DNA of 15,577 nt from Nanosynbacter sp. Its GTDB lineage: Bacteria; Patescibacteriota; Saccharimonadia; Saccharimonadales; Saccharimonadaceae. Under the pieces are notes generated by a model, which saw nothing but the letters and a program-made list of their open reading frames with translations, was not told the origin of the DNA and made no database searches. Below are positions 6,706 to 13,714 of this stretch, piece by piece. Positions within the stretch are counted from its first letter, which is position 1; every line of letters starts with the position of its first letter. The position numbers were made by a program, and so were the translations under genes. The DNA lies in the NCBI GenBank assembly GCA_015257445.1, contig JABZKE010000002.1:1-15577 (forward strand). Reading direction: 5' to 3'.

Positions 6706-7674
6706 ATGAAAAATAATTTTAAACGTGTCTTGACTCTAGCCCTCTTCGGGCTAGGTCTCTCCGGTCTCTTCGGTTTAGCAAAAACCTCTGCTACTTATGC
6801 CGGCGAAAAACCAGCTGAAAAACCAAAAGTTCAAATCCAAATTTCCCCAGTGAAGAACACCGTCTATCTTAAGGGTGGCGATGTTTCCGACTTCACCTTC
6901 AACGTTTCTAACATCGGTACCGATCCTTTCGATTTCAAGGTTTATGCTACTCCATATTCCGTCTCCAATGAAAAATATGAACTAAACTTCTCGAAGGAAA
7001 GTTCCCGCACTCAAATTACTCGTTGGACTACCTTTCAGGACGCTTCCGGGAATTACGTATCTGACGTCACCTACTCGGTTCAGCCAAACGAAACCAAGGT
7101 TGTAAAATATCGTGTCACCGTCCCTCAGGATGTTCCTGCCGGTGGTCAGTACGCCGTCATCTTTGCCGAAGCCATCCCTAAAGACGACCTTAATTCTACT
7201 GGTATTAAAACGGTTTCCCGCGTTGGCTTGACTCTCTATGGTAAAACCGAGGGTGAAACCAGGGAAGAAGCCAAAATCACCAAATACCATCTCGACGGTT
7301 TCCGTGTTTCTGGCAATATTCGCACCTCTGCTACGGTCGAAAATACCGGTAATACCGACTTTCGTGCCACTGTCAGCATGAAAGTAGAAAAGCTTTTCGG
7401 CGGTTCTATCTTTGAAGATACCAAGGGCTTCGATGTCTTACCAGATACCACCCGTGATGTTGATCTCGAATGGAAGGATAGTCCAGCCTTCGGTATCTAT
7501 CGCATTACTTCCACTATCTCGGCTGGTGGTAAAGAAGAAAAATCTACCAAGATTGTCTTGATTGTACCTATCTTTGTTCTAATTATTCTGTTTATGCTAT
7601 TGACAACGGCTGTGGTATGGTTTATCATCGTACTTAGAAAGCGTCGTGCTCAGAAGTCTAAGTTAATTATTTAG
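6706..7674 (+). CDS. DUF916/WxL-interacting-protein-like membrane-anchored surface protein (2)
   Basis: This 322-residue paralogue of the preceding gene has a signal peptide (1-32, ending TYA) and a DUF916-like domain (about 42-180) with IQISPVKNTVYLKGGD, FTFNVSNIGTDPFDFKVYATPYSV split by short loops, and VPQDVPAGGQYAVIFAEA. A second beta-rich domain (about 185-275) contains VENTGNTDFRATVSMKV. A membrane helix (283-310) and a basic tail RKRRAQKSK close it. I prefer ATG 6706 over the in-frame TTG 6703 because AAGGAG (6694-6699) then sits 6 nt away rather than 3. It is cotranscribed with gene 1 of the pair. It lacks the two extracytoplasmic cysteines of gene 1. The duplicated pair next to two WxL-like proteins suggests one DUF916-type partner per small secreted protein; this is a guess. 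Confidence 0.85.
   Translation: MKNNFKRVLTLALFGLGLSGLFGLAKTSATYAGEKPAEKPKVQIQISPVKNTVYLKGGDVSDFTFNVSNIGTDPFDFKVYATPYSVSNEKYELNFSKESSRTQITRWTTFQDASGNYVSDVTYSVQPNETKVVKYRVTVPQDVPAGGQYAVIFAEAIPKDDLNSTGIKTVSRVGLTLYGKTEGETREEAKITKYHLDGFRVSGNIRTSATVENTGNTDFRATVSMKVEKLFGGSIFEDTKGFDVLPDTTRDVDLEWKDSPAFGIYRITSTISAGGKEEKSTKIVLIVPIFVLIILFMLLTTAVVWFIIVLRKRRAQKSKLII
7600..7628 (+). promoter_or_regulatory. Candidate internal promoter for the VPNTG-protein gene
   Basis: Inside the 3' end of the preceding gene, TTGACA (7600-7605), a 17-bp spacer and TATCAT (7623-7628) form a plausible promoter. Transcription from about 7635 would cross the stop at 7674 and give an approximately 80-nt leader. The gap before the next ATG (7715) has no better promoter. 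It could be chance in coding sequence. Confidence 0.45.
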
Positions 7675-7714
7675 ACCCTGGCACAGATAAAAATAAAAAT
7701 AATAAAGGCGAAAA

Positions 7715-8686
7715 ATGAATAAAAAATCAATCATCGGCGCATTAGGAATAGCAGGCTTGACCCTACTCGGCGGCCTGGCGCTCACTAATCAAACTTACGC
7801 CCAGGAAGCTACTTCTTCTGAAGTAACCGTCCAGGTCACCGTTCTTCCAAACGGTCAATCAGTTGCTATCAAATCTCCTACCTCAGATAGCAAGGTTCTT
7901 GAAAATCAAGTACCACTCAATATTGATTTCACCAAGTCAAAAACTATTGAATACGAAATCAAACTCACCGACAAAGACGGCACTACCACTACTATTGCTA
8001 ACGAAACTGTTGACGTAAGTAATGCTGGTGCAGCTAATAGCGGCTCGAAGAAAATCCCTCTCGACATGCAACAGCTCACTAATGGTGTTTTTGGTAAGGT
8101 CTCTATTAAGGTTACCGTCGATGGCAAAGCTGAGACTGCTGATACCGTAGAATTTAACTATGTTCCAGTAGCAGTTGAGAAGACCCAGACTAACGAACGT
8201 GGTTACACTGGCTTTCGTATTGCCCACGCTGGTGGTGTCGCAAAAGTAAAACTTATCTTGAAAGATAAAGCTGGTCACAAGGTTGGTGATAAAGAAATCG
8301 AAATCACTGATCCAGTTGCAATGACCAACGGTGGCACCATCGAACTCAATTCAGAAGATATTAATAATAAATTGGACAAGGGTGATTACACTCTCGAAGT
8401 CTTGGCCTTAAACGGTGCTGGTGATGATCTCGAAAAACCAGAAGTTGCTAGCTTCAAGTTTACCGGCAAGGATGAACCAGCTAAACCAGAAGATAAACCA
8501 GCCACTCCAGGTAAGAATGGTGGTAAGAAAACCCCAGCCGTACCTAACACTGGTGGATCCGTCTTCGCAGGTATGAATCTTTCATCCTCAGACTTTCTCG
8601 CTTCCGGCATTGCCGTCTTCGCCTTCCTCTCTCTCCTCGCCGTCGTCTTCTTGAAGAAGGGTAAGAAATCCGCTTACCGCCGCTAA
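7715..8686 (+). CDS. Secreted beta-domain protein with VPNTG C-terminal sorting-type tail
   Basis: This 323-residue protein has a signal peptide (1-29, ending TYA) and two or three Ig-like beta domains (about 35-155 and 156-252). A Pro/Lys/Glu-rich spacer (252-275) follows, then VPNTG (276-280), a hydrophobic segment (about 295-313) and the positive tail KKGKKSAYRR. This order is that of sortase substrates, with VPNTG for LPxTG and an unusually long gap of about 14 residues between motif and helix. The protein may be wall-linked by sortase or simply membrane-held. Its Shine-Dalgarno is weak (AAAGGCG). It completes the WxL / WxL-interacting-protein / LPxTG gene trio. No enzyme motif is visible. 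Confidence 0.85.
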   Translation: MNKKSIIGALGIAGLTLLGGLALTNQTYAQEATSSEVTVQVTVLPNGQSVAIKSPTSDSKVLENQVPLNIDFTKSKTIEYEIKLTDKDGTTTTIANETVDVSNAGAANSGSKKIPLDMQQLTNGVFGKVSIKVTVDGKAETADTVEFNYVPVAVEKTQTNERGYTGFRIAHAGGVAKVKLILKDKAGHKVGDKEIEITDPVAMTNGGTIELNSEDINNKLDKGDYTLEVLALNGAGDDLEKPEVASFKFTGKDEPAKPEDKPATPGKNGGKKTPAVPNTGGSVFAGMNLSSSDFLASGIAVFAFLSLLAVVFLKKGKKSAYRR

Positions 8687-8696
8687 GATTGATTCT

Positions 8697-8729
8697 AAAA
8701 GACCTCCTCACGGGGGTCTTTTCTTTTAA
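8697..8729 (+). terminator. Rho-independent terminator closing the surface-protein locus
   Basis: AAAAGACC pairs with GGTCTTTT, extended inside by TCC/GGG around a short TCAC loop, and is followed by CTTTTAATT. Confidence 0.92.
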
Positions 8730-8740
8730 TTAAATTATGG

Positions 8741-8769
8741 TTGAAATCTTCGCTTAAATATCATATAAT
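8741..8769 (+). promoter_or_regulatory. tRNA-Val promoter
   Basis: -35 TTGAAA (8741-8746), a 17-bp spacer and -10 TATAAT (8764-8769), ten bases before the tRNA 5' end. Confidence 0.8.
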
Positions 8770-8778
8770 AAATTAGCT

Positions 8779-8855
8779 GGACGATTAGCTCAGTTGGCTA
8801 GAGCGCGTCTTTGACGTAGACGAGGTCAGAGGTTCAAATCCTCTATCGTCCACCA
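8779..8855 (+). tRNA. tRNA-Val (GAC), CCA encoded
   Basis: A full cloverleaf is visible: acceptor GGACGAT/ATCGTCC, D-arm GCTC/GAGC, anticodon stem CGTCT/AGACG with loop TTGACGT (anticodon GAC), and T-arm AGAGG/CCTCT with loop TTCAAAT. The discriminator is A and the CCA (8853-8855) is encoded. It reads GUC, and GUU by wobble. Confidence 0.96.
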
Positions 8856-8861
8856 GTAATT

Positions 8862-8882
8862 CAGGCTAAGGGCCTGTTTTTT
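8862..8882 (+). terminator. Terminator of tRNA-Val
   Basis: CAGGC (8862-8866) and GCCTG (8872-8876) form a short GC-rich stem with a five-base loop, followed by six T. Confidence 0.8.
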
Positions 8883-8900
8883 GTGTTTCTTGACATTTTG

Positions 8901-8962
8901 TGTTATAATATATGTTGTAACTAGTTTTTATTACTCAAAAAATGAAACAGGAGGGGGAAGTT
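8901..8962 (+). promoter_or_regulatory. Promoter and strong ribosome binding site of the P-loop kinase gene
   Basis: Extended -10 TGT-TATAAT (8901-8909). A TTGACA (8889-8894) just upstream is too close to serve as its -35. AGGAGG (8949-8954) lies 8 nt before ATG 8963. Confidence 0.65.
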
Positions 8963-9517
8963 ATGCTCGTTTATCTTGAGGGCCTACCGTATGTAGGAAA
9001 AAGCACTTTGGCAAAAGGATTAAAGTCTCGTTTGGGGGCAGGTTGGAAGATCATGGATGGTCAGAGTTTAACACAGGAAGAGCTTTACGTCTTAGCGCAT
9101 GGTAATTTTGGAAATGTAATTTTAGATTCATTCAAACCGTATTATGAATTAGCTAAGAAGTATGCGCGTTCTACTTATGTTCCCAAGCCGGTGCTAAAAG
9201 AATATCAGGCCATGCTACCTAGACCTACGGCGTCCTTTTATCTACATGTCGATAGGGCCATGACCTTGGTTTCTCGTGCAGAGACCGCCATTAATGCCGG
9301 GATGGACTGTACGAAGTTCGAAAGGTCCATCTTGCAAAGTGATCATCTGACTTTTGACGGCTTCCGTAACCAGTTCATGGAGTCGGTTAATACGATGGTG
9401 GTACCAGAGTATATCGTCACGGATAATCTTTCACCTGCCGAAGTACTAAGTTCAGTGTATTATAGCGTCAGCAGGGCAATTGAAGCCGCAAGGGAACCGA
9501 AAAGGGCTCTTGCGTAA
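8963..9517 (+). CDS. Divergent P-loop nucleoside/nucleotide kinase, dTMP-kinase-like
   Basis: This 184-residue protein starts with a beta strand and the Walker A motif GLPYVGKST (7-15). FYLHVDRAMTLVSRAE follows, resembling the dTMP-kinase strand L.VD.....R. and an Arg-containing lid. The usual dTMP-kinase DR(Y/F) substrate motif is not seen; LDSFKPYYELAKKY occupies its approximate place. It probably phosphorylates a (deoxy)nucleoside, a nucleotide or another small molecule; the substrate cannot be read from the sequence. I chose ATG 8963 over ATG 8942 because the Shine-Dalgarno lies between them. It is a single gene with its own promoter and terminator. Confidence 0.72.
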   Translation: MLVYLEGLPYVGKSTLAKGLKSRLGAGWKIMDGQSLTQEELYVLAHGNFGNVILDSFKPYYELAKKYARSTYVPKPVLKEYQAMLPRPTASFYLHVDRAMTLVSRAETAINAGMDCTKFERSILQSDHLTFDGFRNQFMESVNTMVVPEYIVTDNLSPAEVLSSVYYSVSRAIEAAREPKRALA

Positions 9518-9568
9518 TCGTGACAGACTGCAAACTAGTTTTGTCCTTTATCTAGCATCTTTGATGCA

Positions 9569-9600
9569 AAAGACCCCGATTCTTTCGGGGTTCTTTTTTT
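9569..9600 (+). terminator. Rho-independent terminator after the P-loop kinase gene
   Basis: CCCCGA (9574-9579) and TCGGGG (9585-9590), extended by flanking AAGA/TTCTT pairs with a bulge, followed by a T7 run. Confidence 0.92.
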
Positions 9601-9626
9601 GCGTCAAAATTCTTATGCCCTAAATA

Positions 9627-9664
9627 TGTTACAATATAAGTAATTAAATCGCATTGGAGTTAAT
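9627..9664 (+). promoter_or_regulatory. Promoter and leader of the HdeD-family gene
   Basis: Extended -10 TGT-TACAAT (9627-9635) without a convincing -35. GGAG (9656-9659) lies 5 nt before ATG 9665. Confidence 0.6.
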
Positions 9665-10309
9665 ATGAAAATTCAAGATAAAATTAACGCTTATCTCAAT
9701 ACTGCAATCTCCACTACCGTAGTAATGGTGCTGTTCGGCCTCTTTTTTGCTCTGCTTCCAGAATTCGCCCTCAACCTCTTGCGCTTACTGCTCGCTGCCG
9801 GATTTCTTCTCGCCGGTTTTAGTATGATCATGAGCCGAGTCTACTCGCGCTTTGTCCGTCTATTTTCTAGTAATTTCCTCGGCGCTTTTCTGATTGTAAT
9901 TGGTCTCGTCTTCCTCTTTTACCCAGGTATTCTCAGCCTTATTCCGATGACTATCGGTCTAGTGATTGTGATTTCAGCAATTTCTCGCATCGGTTACACT
10001 ATGGAGCTAAAAAACGTTTCTAAATCTGCTTATATCACCTCTATTATTACCAACCTTTTGTCCTTGACTGCCGGCGTCGCGATTATTGTCTATCCATTTG
10101 ATGCTTCCGCCATTGCCTTGTCGCTAATCGGCTTTATTATGATTGGTTATGGCCTCTCGGATTTAATCAATATTATTGTTCTGAAGAAACACGTTCATGA
10201 TTTCACCGATCGTTATAATCTAGTCTCTAAATTTTCCGGTTCGAAAAAATCCGAAACCAATCCAGATAACATCGAAGAAGCGGAAATTGTCGACTCTAAA
10301 AAGAAATAA
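9665..10309 (+). CDS. HdeD/DUF308-family six-helix membrane protein
   Basis: This 214-residue integral membrane protein has six predicted helices at about 15-32, 34-55, 70-88, 92-110, 124-143 and 148-172. They form the tandem pairs typical of HdeD/DUF308 proteins, with recurring patterns such as FLLAGFSMI, IGLVIVISAISRI and IGFIMIGYGLSDL. A hydrophilic acidic/basic tail (about 175-214) is cytoplasmic by the positive-inside rule. The E. coli namesake is linked to acid resistance, but the family's molecular function is not established. It is a single gene with its own promoter. No terminator is visible before the promoter of the downstream RNA. Confidence 0.82.
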   Translation: MKIQDKINAYLNTAISTTVVMVLFGLFFALLPEFALNLLRLLLAAGFLLAGFSMIMSRVYSRFVRLFSSNFLGAFLIVIGLVFLFYPGILSLIPMTIGLVIVISAISRIGYTMELKNVSKSAYITSIITNLLSLTAGVAIIVYPFDASAIALSLIGFIMIGYGLSDLINIIVLKKHVHDFTDRYNLVSKFSGSKKSETNPDNIEEAEIVDSKKK

Positions 10310-10331
10310 ACCCCTGTCATTGTGCTTATGC

Positions 10332-10360
10332 TTGCAAAATCTAAGGAATTTTGTTAATAT
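10332..10360 (+). promoter_or_regulatory. Promoter of the structured non-coding RNA
   Basis: -35 TTGCAA (10332-10337), a 17-bp spacer and -10 TAATAT (10355-10360) preceded by TGT (10352-10354). Transcription would start near 10367. Confidence 0.65.
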
Positions 10361-10789
10361 TATCGTGCAACACAGATATCTTGTGGATTGAGTATATTAA
10401 ACGTATCGGGTATATGAAAAACACATTATATTTTGTGCGGCAAGGTTTTTGCTACTTCCTTAGCGAGGATTTGAAAAACCCCTCTTAATTTTCTAAAAAG
10501 AACAAGCAACAAAACATGCAGTTTTACCAATCATTACTACCTCGCTGCGTGTCGCGTCGTGAGACTTTCTATTCTAAAAGTTATTGCCATTTCTTTTAGT
10601 TAGAAATAAGGTTCACCACCTTGGCGGCACGTTGGGGCCGAAGTCACTATTTCTCTTAAATTGAGCAAACTCACTTTCTTTTGTTTTTGGCAACATCCAC
10701 CTTTTCGGCCCCCAACTTATTTTCATAGTTGCAGCCTCAGCTTGACTAATCTTCTAGACATCAGAAGGCTGCGGATACCCCTCCAAAAA

Positions 10790-10870
10790 ATCCCACCTGC
10801 TGTGGGTCCCGTCTTGTATAAGGCGAGCTCAAATCCCATTTCTTATGGGTCCCGTCTTATCTAAGGCGGG
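10790..10870 (+). repeat. Tandem 43-nt two-hairpin repeat in the RNA 3' end
   Basis: Two copies offset by 43 nt, each with a CCCA(C/T)-5 nt-(G/A)TGGG hairpin followed by CCCGTCTT-4 nt-AAGGCG(A/G)G. First hairpins: 10792-10806 and 10835-10849. Second hairpins: 10808-10827 and 10851-10870. The first-hairpin closing pair changes from C-G to T-A between copies, a compensatory change that keeps the stem. Confidence 0.85.
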
Positions 10871-10879
10871 TATTTTTTT
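10851..10879 (+). terminator. Terminator of the structured RNA
   Basis: CCCGTCTT (10851-10858) / AAGGCGGG (10863-10870) with an ATCT loop and a TATTTTTTT tail. It is the last hairpin of the tandem repeat turned into a terminator. Confidence 0.88.
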
Positions 10880-10910
10880 GCTTAAAAATTATCTAGAAGA
10901 TAGGCGAAAA

Positions 10911-10939
10911 TAAAAAAGAACCCCGAAAGGCTCTTTTAA
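10911..10939 (-). terminator. Terminator of tRNA-Lys
   Basis: On the minus strand AAAAGAGCC pairs with GGTTCTTTT (one mismatch) around a TTTCGG loop and runs into TTTTTTA. Confidence 0.75.
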
Positions 10940-10948
10940 AAATCTCTG

Positions 10949-11025
10949 TGGTGAGTCGGGAGGGACTCGAACCCTCGACACCGGGCTTAAAAGGCCCGTG
11001 CTCTAACCTGCTGAGCTACCGACCC
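10949..11025 (-). tRNA. tRNA-Lys (UUU), CCA encoded
   Basis: Minus-strand cloverleaf: acceptor GGGTCGG/CCGACTC (one G-T pair), D-arm GCTC/GAGC, anticodon stem CGGGC/GCCCG with loop CTTTTAA (anticodon TTT), and a T-arm with GAGGG/CCCTC and loop TTCGAGT. The discriminator is A and the CCA is encoded (complement of 10949-10951). U34 of this tRNA is a standard target of MnmA, encoded in the next operon. Confidence 0.96.
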
Positions 11026-11075
11026 AGAGTACTCTCTTATTATATGCCTACCCTCTCAAAAAATCAAGCAAAATA

Positions 11076-11109
11076 TGGTATAATATTCAGAGTAAAAAAT
11101 AAGGGCAAT
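11076..11109 (+). promoter_or_regulatory. Promoter of the typA-tatD-cysteine desulfurase-mnmA operon
   Basis: Extended -10 TGG-TATAAT (11076-11084), a leader of about 20 nt and a weak AAGGG (11101-11105) before ATG 11110. No good -35 is visible. Confidence 0.65.
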
Positions 11110-12948
11110 ATGAATAATAAAGAAAATATCCGTAATGTTGCAATCATCGCGCACGTTGACCATGGTAAAACGACGCTAGTGGATGCACTTTTGAAACAAT
11201 CTAATACTTTCCGTGATAACCAGGCCGAAATGAGCCAAACCCTCATTATGGACTCTGGCGACCAGGAACACGAACGTGGTATCACCATTACCGCCAAGCA
11301 AACCTCGGTCTATTACAACGATCATAAAATTAATATCATCGATACTCCGGGCCACGCCGACTTCTCTGGTGAGGTTGAACGTACTCTCAATATGGCCGAC
11401 GGTGTACTTTTGGTGGTGGACGCCCAAGAAGGTCCGATGCCACAGACCAAATTCGTTTTGAAGAAAGCCCTTGATCTTAAATTAAAGCCGGTTGTGATTA
11501 TTAATAAAATCGACAAGCCTGCCGCTCGCATTGAAGAAGTGAAAGACGAAATTTCCGATCTTTTCTTAGAGCTTGCGACCGATGAATCTCAGCTTAACTA
11601 CCCAATCTATTATGCCATCGCGCGTGATGGTCGTGCCGGTAAGACCGAAAATCTTGATAATGACCTACATGTAATTTTTGAATCCATCATCAATGATATC
11701 CCATCGCCAAAAGTTGACGAAGCTGCCGATAAAGGCCTGCAGCTACTTGTCGCTTCACTCGCTTCCGATAATTACCTCGGTAAATATGCTATCGGTAAAA
11801 TTTTCCGTGGAAATATCAAGCATGGTCAATCGATTAAAATCGTGAAGACTCACTTCAATAATGGTGAACCAGAAATCACTACTGAAAATGGTAAAGTTGA
11901 CCGCATCTTCGTCTATCGTGGTCTCGGCAAGGAAGAGGTTAATGAAGCTTTTGCTGGTGACATCGTCGCGGTCACCGGTATTCCAAGTGCGAACATCGGT
12001 GATACTATTGCTGCCTTTGATAATCCAGAAGCTCTTCCGACCATCGAGCTTGAACCACCTACTCTCAGTATTTATATTGGTCCAAACACCAGTCCATTGA
12101 AGGGTCAAGAAGGTGAATTCACTACCTCTCGTCAAATTTCTGATCGTCTCCATAAAGAGCTTGAAACTAATATTGCCTTAAAGATTGCTCAAGACGGTCT
12201 CGGCTACAAAGTATCTGGCCGTGGTGAGCTTCACCTCTCAGTTTTGATTGAAACTATGCGCCGTGAAGGTTACGAACTCGAAGCTGGCCGTCCAGAAGTG
12301 GTCTATAAAGAAATTGATGGCAAAAAATGTGAACCATTTGAAGATCTTACAATTGAAGTCACCCCAGAATATGTCGGTGCGGTTTCGCAAGAGCTTGGTA
12401 TTCGTAAGGCTGATCTCGTTGCTCAGGAAATTACCTCTGGTGGTGCCGTCCGTTTCACTTATGAAATTTCTACCGCGGCTTTAATTGGTCTTCGTAATAG
12501 CTTGATGACCGATACCAAGGGTACCGTGATTATGTCTTCCATCCCGAAGGGCTACCGTCCAGTCGAAGGTAAGTACAAGCCAGAACGTAATGGTGTTTTG
12601 ATTTCCTTTGAAACTGGTACTTCTACCGCTTATGCTCTCGACATGGTGCAGGCTCGTGGTATTCTCTTTATTCCACCACAGGTGCCAGTCTATCAGGGTA
12701 TGATTGTCGGTCTTTCGAATAAGAAAGAAGATATCGATATTAACGTCTGCCGTGAAAAGCAGCTCACTAATATGCGTACTCACGCCTCTGATGGTGCAAT
12801 CCAGCTCACTCCATATACTAATCTCAGTCTCGAACAATGTCTCGACTTCCTGCTCGATGATGAACTTCTCGAAGTTACCCCAAAGAGTCTACGTCTCCGC
12901 AAGCGCCAACTAGATCCAATCAAGCGCAAACGCGAAGCTAGGAGCTAA
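11110..12948 (+). CDS. typA: Translational GTPase TypA/BipA
   Basis: This 612-residue protein, a usual length for TypA/BipA, binds the ribosome as an EF-G-like GTPase and helps 50S assembly and stress adaptation. GTPase motifs: G1 AHVDHGKTT (14-22), G2 RGITI (56-60), G3 DTPGH (78-82) and G4 NKID (132-135). Domains II, III and V and the TypA-specific C-terminal region follow, with [20 protein letters not shown] split over domain III and [13 protein letters not shown] near the end. I reject the upstream in-frame start at 10948 because that segment is the antisense of tRNA-Lys and lies before the promoter. It is first in an operon; the tatD ATG follows its stop by one base. Confidence 0.96.
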   Translation: MNNKENIRNVAIIAHVDHGKTTLVDALLKQSNTFRDNQAEMSQTLIMDSGDQEHERGITITAKQTSVYYNDHKINIIDTPGHADFSGEVERTLNMADGVLLVVDAQEGPMPQTKFVLKKALDLKLKPVVIINKIDKPAARIEEVKDEISDLFLELATDESQLNYPIYYAIARDGRAGKTENLDNDLHVIFESIINDIPSPKVDEAADKGLQLLVASLASDNYLGKYAIGKIFRGNIKHGQSIKIVKTHFNNGEPEITTENGKVDRIFVYRGLGKEEVNEAFAGDIVAVTGIPSANIGDTIAAFDNPEALPTIELEPPTLSIYIGPNTSPLKGQEGEFTTSRQISDRLHKELETNIALKIAQDGLGYKVSGRGELHLSVLIETMRREGYELEAGRPEVVYKEIDGKKCEPFEDLTIEVTPEYVGAVSQELGIRKADLVAQEITSGGAVRFTYEISTAALIGLRNSLMTDTKGTVIMSSIPKGYRPVEGKYKPERNGVLISFETGTSTAYALDMVQARGILFIPPQVPVYQGMIVGLSNKKEDIDINVCREKQLTNMRTHASDGAIQLTPYTNLSLEQCLDFLLDDELLEVTPKSLRLRKRQLDPIKRKREARS

Positions 12949-12949
12949 A

Positions 12950-13714
12950 ATGTCTCATCCGGCGTATCTTATTGATTCACATTGTCATCTGCATGACCTG
13001 GATTTTTATGCGCCGGAAGCGCAAACCGAGGCTCTTGCTGTTTGCGCCGAAAAACAAGTCGATAAGCTCATTTGTATCGGTACCGACCACGAGGATTCTT
13101 TCAAGGCTGCCGAATTTGCCGCTCAAAATCCCACCAAGCTTTTTTGGAGTTATGGTATCCACCCCAATGAATTTGACAAACCTAGAAAAGATGTTCAATT
13201 TGAACATCAAAACCGTCCAGTGGCAATTGGTGAAGTTGGCCTCGATTATCATTATGGTGAAAATGATAAATTAGACCAAGCGAGACTTCTGGAAGAAATG
13301 TTAGATCTCGCCATTCGCGAGGATTTACCACTTATTTTTCATGTTCGCGAAGCTTTTGATGATTTTTTCGCGATTTTGGACAATTTTTCTTCTGCCAAAA
13401 TCCGTGGTGTCGTGCATTCTTTTTCTGACAACAAGAAAAACCTCCGCAAATCTCTCGAACGTGATTTTTATATCGGCGTGAATGGTCTAGCTACTTATTC
13501 TACTTTGCCGATGCCACCAATTGAGCGCATTTTACTCGAAACTGATGCGCCATTTCTCTCCCCCGTGCCACTGCGTGGGCAAACCAACCAGCCGGCCAAT
13601 GTTTACTATGTGGCGAAATGGTTAGCCGAAAAACTCGGATCAGATTTTGAGGAAGTTGCGAAAATTACTACCGAAAATTCGGAAACTCTCTTTAATTTAG
13701 GAGCTAGAAAATGA
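12950..13714 (+). CDS. tatD: TatD-family metal-dependent hydrolase/deoxyribonuclease
   Basis: This 254-residue protein has the TatD TIM-barrel metal ligands: DSHCH (H11, H13), GEVGLDYH (E95), FHVREA (H131), VVHSFSD (H156) and LLETDAPFLSP (D199). Family members act as 3'-5' DNA exonucleases or related phosphodiesterases. AGGAG (12940-12944) overlaps the end of typA. The stop overlaps the next ATG (ATGA at 13711-13714), which indicates translational coupling. The lineage-level function is not certain: bacteria often carry several TatD paralogues (TatD, YcfH, YjjV), and I do not distinguish them here. Confidence 0.94.
   Translation: MSHPAYLIDSHCHLHDLDFYAPEAQTEALAVCAEKQVDKLICIGTDHEDSFKAAEFAAQNPTKLFWSYGIHPNEFDKPRKDVQFEHQNRPVAIGEVGLDYHYGENDKLDQARLLEEMLDLAIREDLPLIFHVREAFDDFFAILDNFSSAKIRGVVHSFSDNKKNLRKSLERDFYIGVNGLATYSTLPMPPIERILLETDAPFLSPVPLRGQTNQPANVYYVAKWLAEKLGSDFEEVAKITTENSETLFNLGARK

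Larger units (their letters stand above)
10367..10879 (+). ncRNA. Unidentified large structured RNA, about 510 nt
   Basis: This stretch lacks a convincing ORF but has a promoter, many helices and a terminator. Helices I can see: GGTTTTT (10444-10450) with AAAAACC (10474-10480), whose loop GAGG (10465-10468) can pair with CCTC (10481-10484) as a pseudoknot; TTTCT and CTAAAAG (10566-10580) with CTTTTAG and AGAAA (10593-10606); a long-range 12-bp helix of GTTGGGGCCGAA (10631-10642) with TTCGGCC...CCAAC (10704-10716, one bulged C); GCAGCCT (10731-10737) with AGGCTGC (10766-10772); then two tandem hairpin pairs (10790-10870). I see none of the conserved cores of RNase P RNA (GAGGAAAGTCC), tmRNA (a tRNA-like end with CCA) or SRP RNA. 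Large ornate RNAs such as ROOL and GOLLD lie near tRNAs, as this one does, but I cannot make that assignment. The family is unknown. Confidence 0.7.

Noticed and set aside
8942..8962. Upstream ATG for the P-loop kinase
   Set aside because: AGGAGG lies downstream of it and fits ATG 8963 with an 8-nt spacer.
10661..10864. 67-residue ORF in the structured RNA
   Set aside because: TTG start, no ribosome binding site, low-complexity content without a recognisable domain, and it crosses the hairpin repeat.
10790..10870. CRISPR array or T-box riboswitch
   Set aside because: There are only two copies without spacers, and the repeats are hairpins with a terminator; no T-box AGGGTGG sequence is present and the downstream gene is in the opposite orientation.
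10948..11109. In-frame N-terminal extension of typA over the tRNA-Lys region
   Set aside because: It is the antisense of tRNA-Lys (reads VSREGLEPSTPGL-like, a known spurious translation of tRNA genes), and the typA promoter lies downstream of its start.
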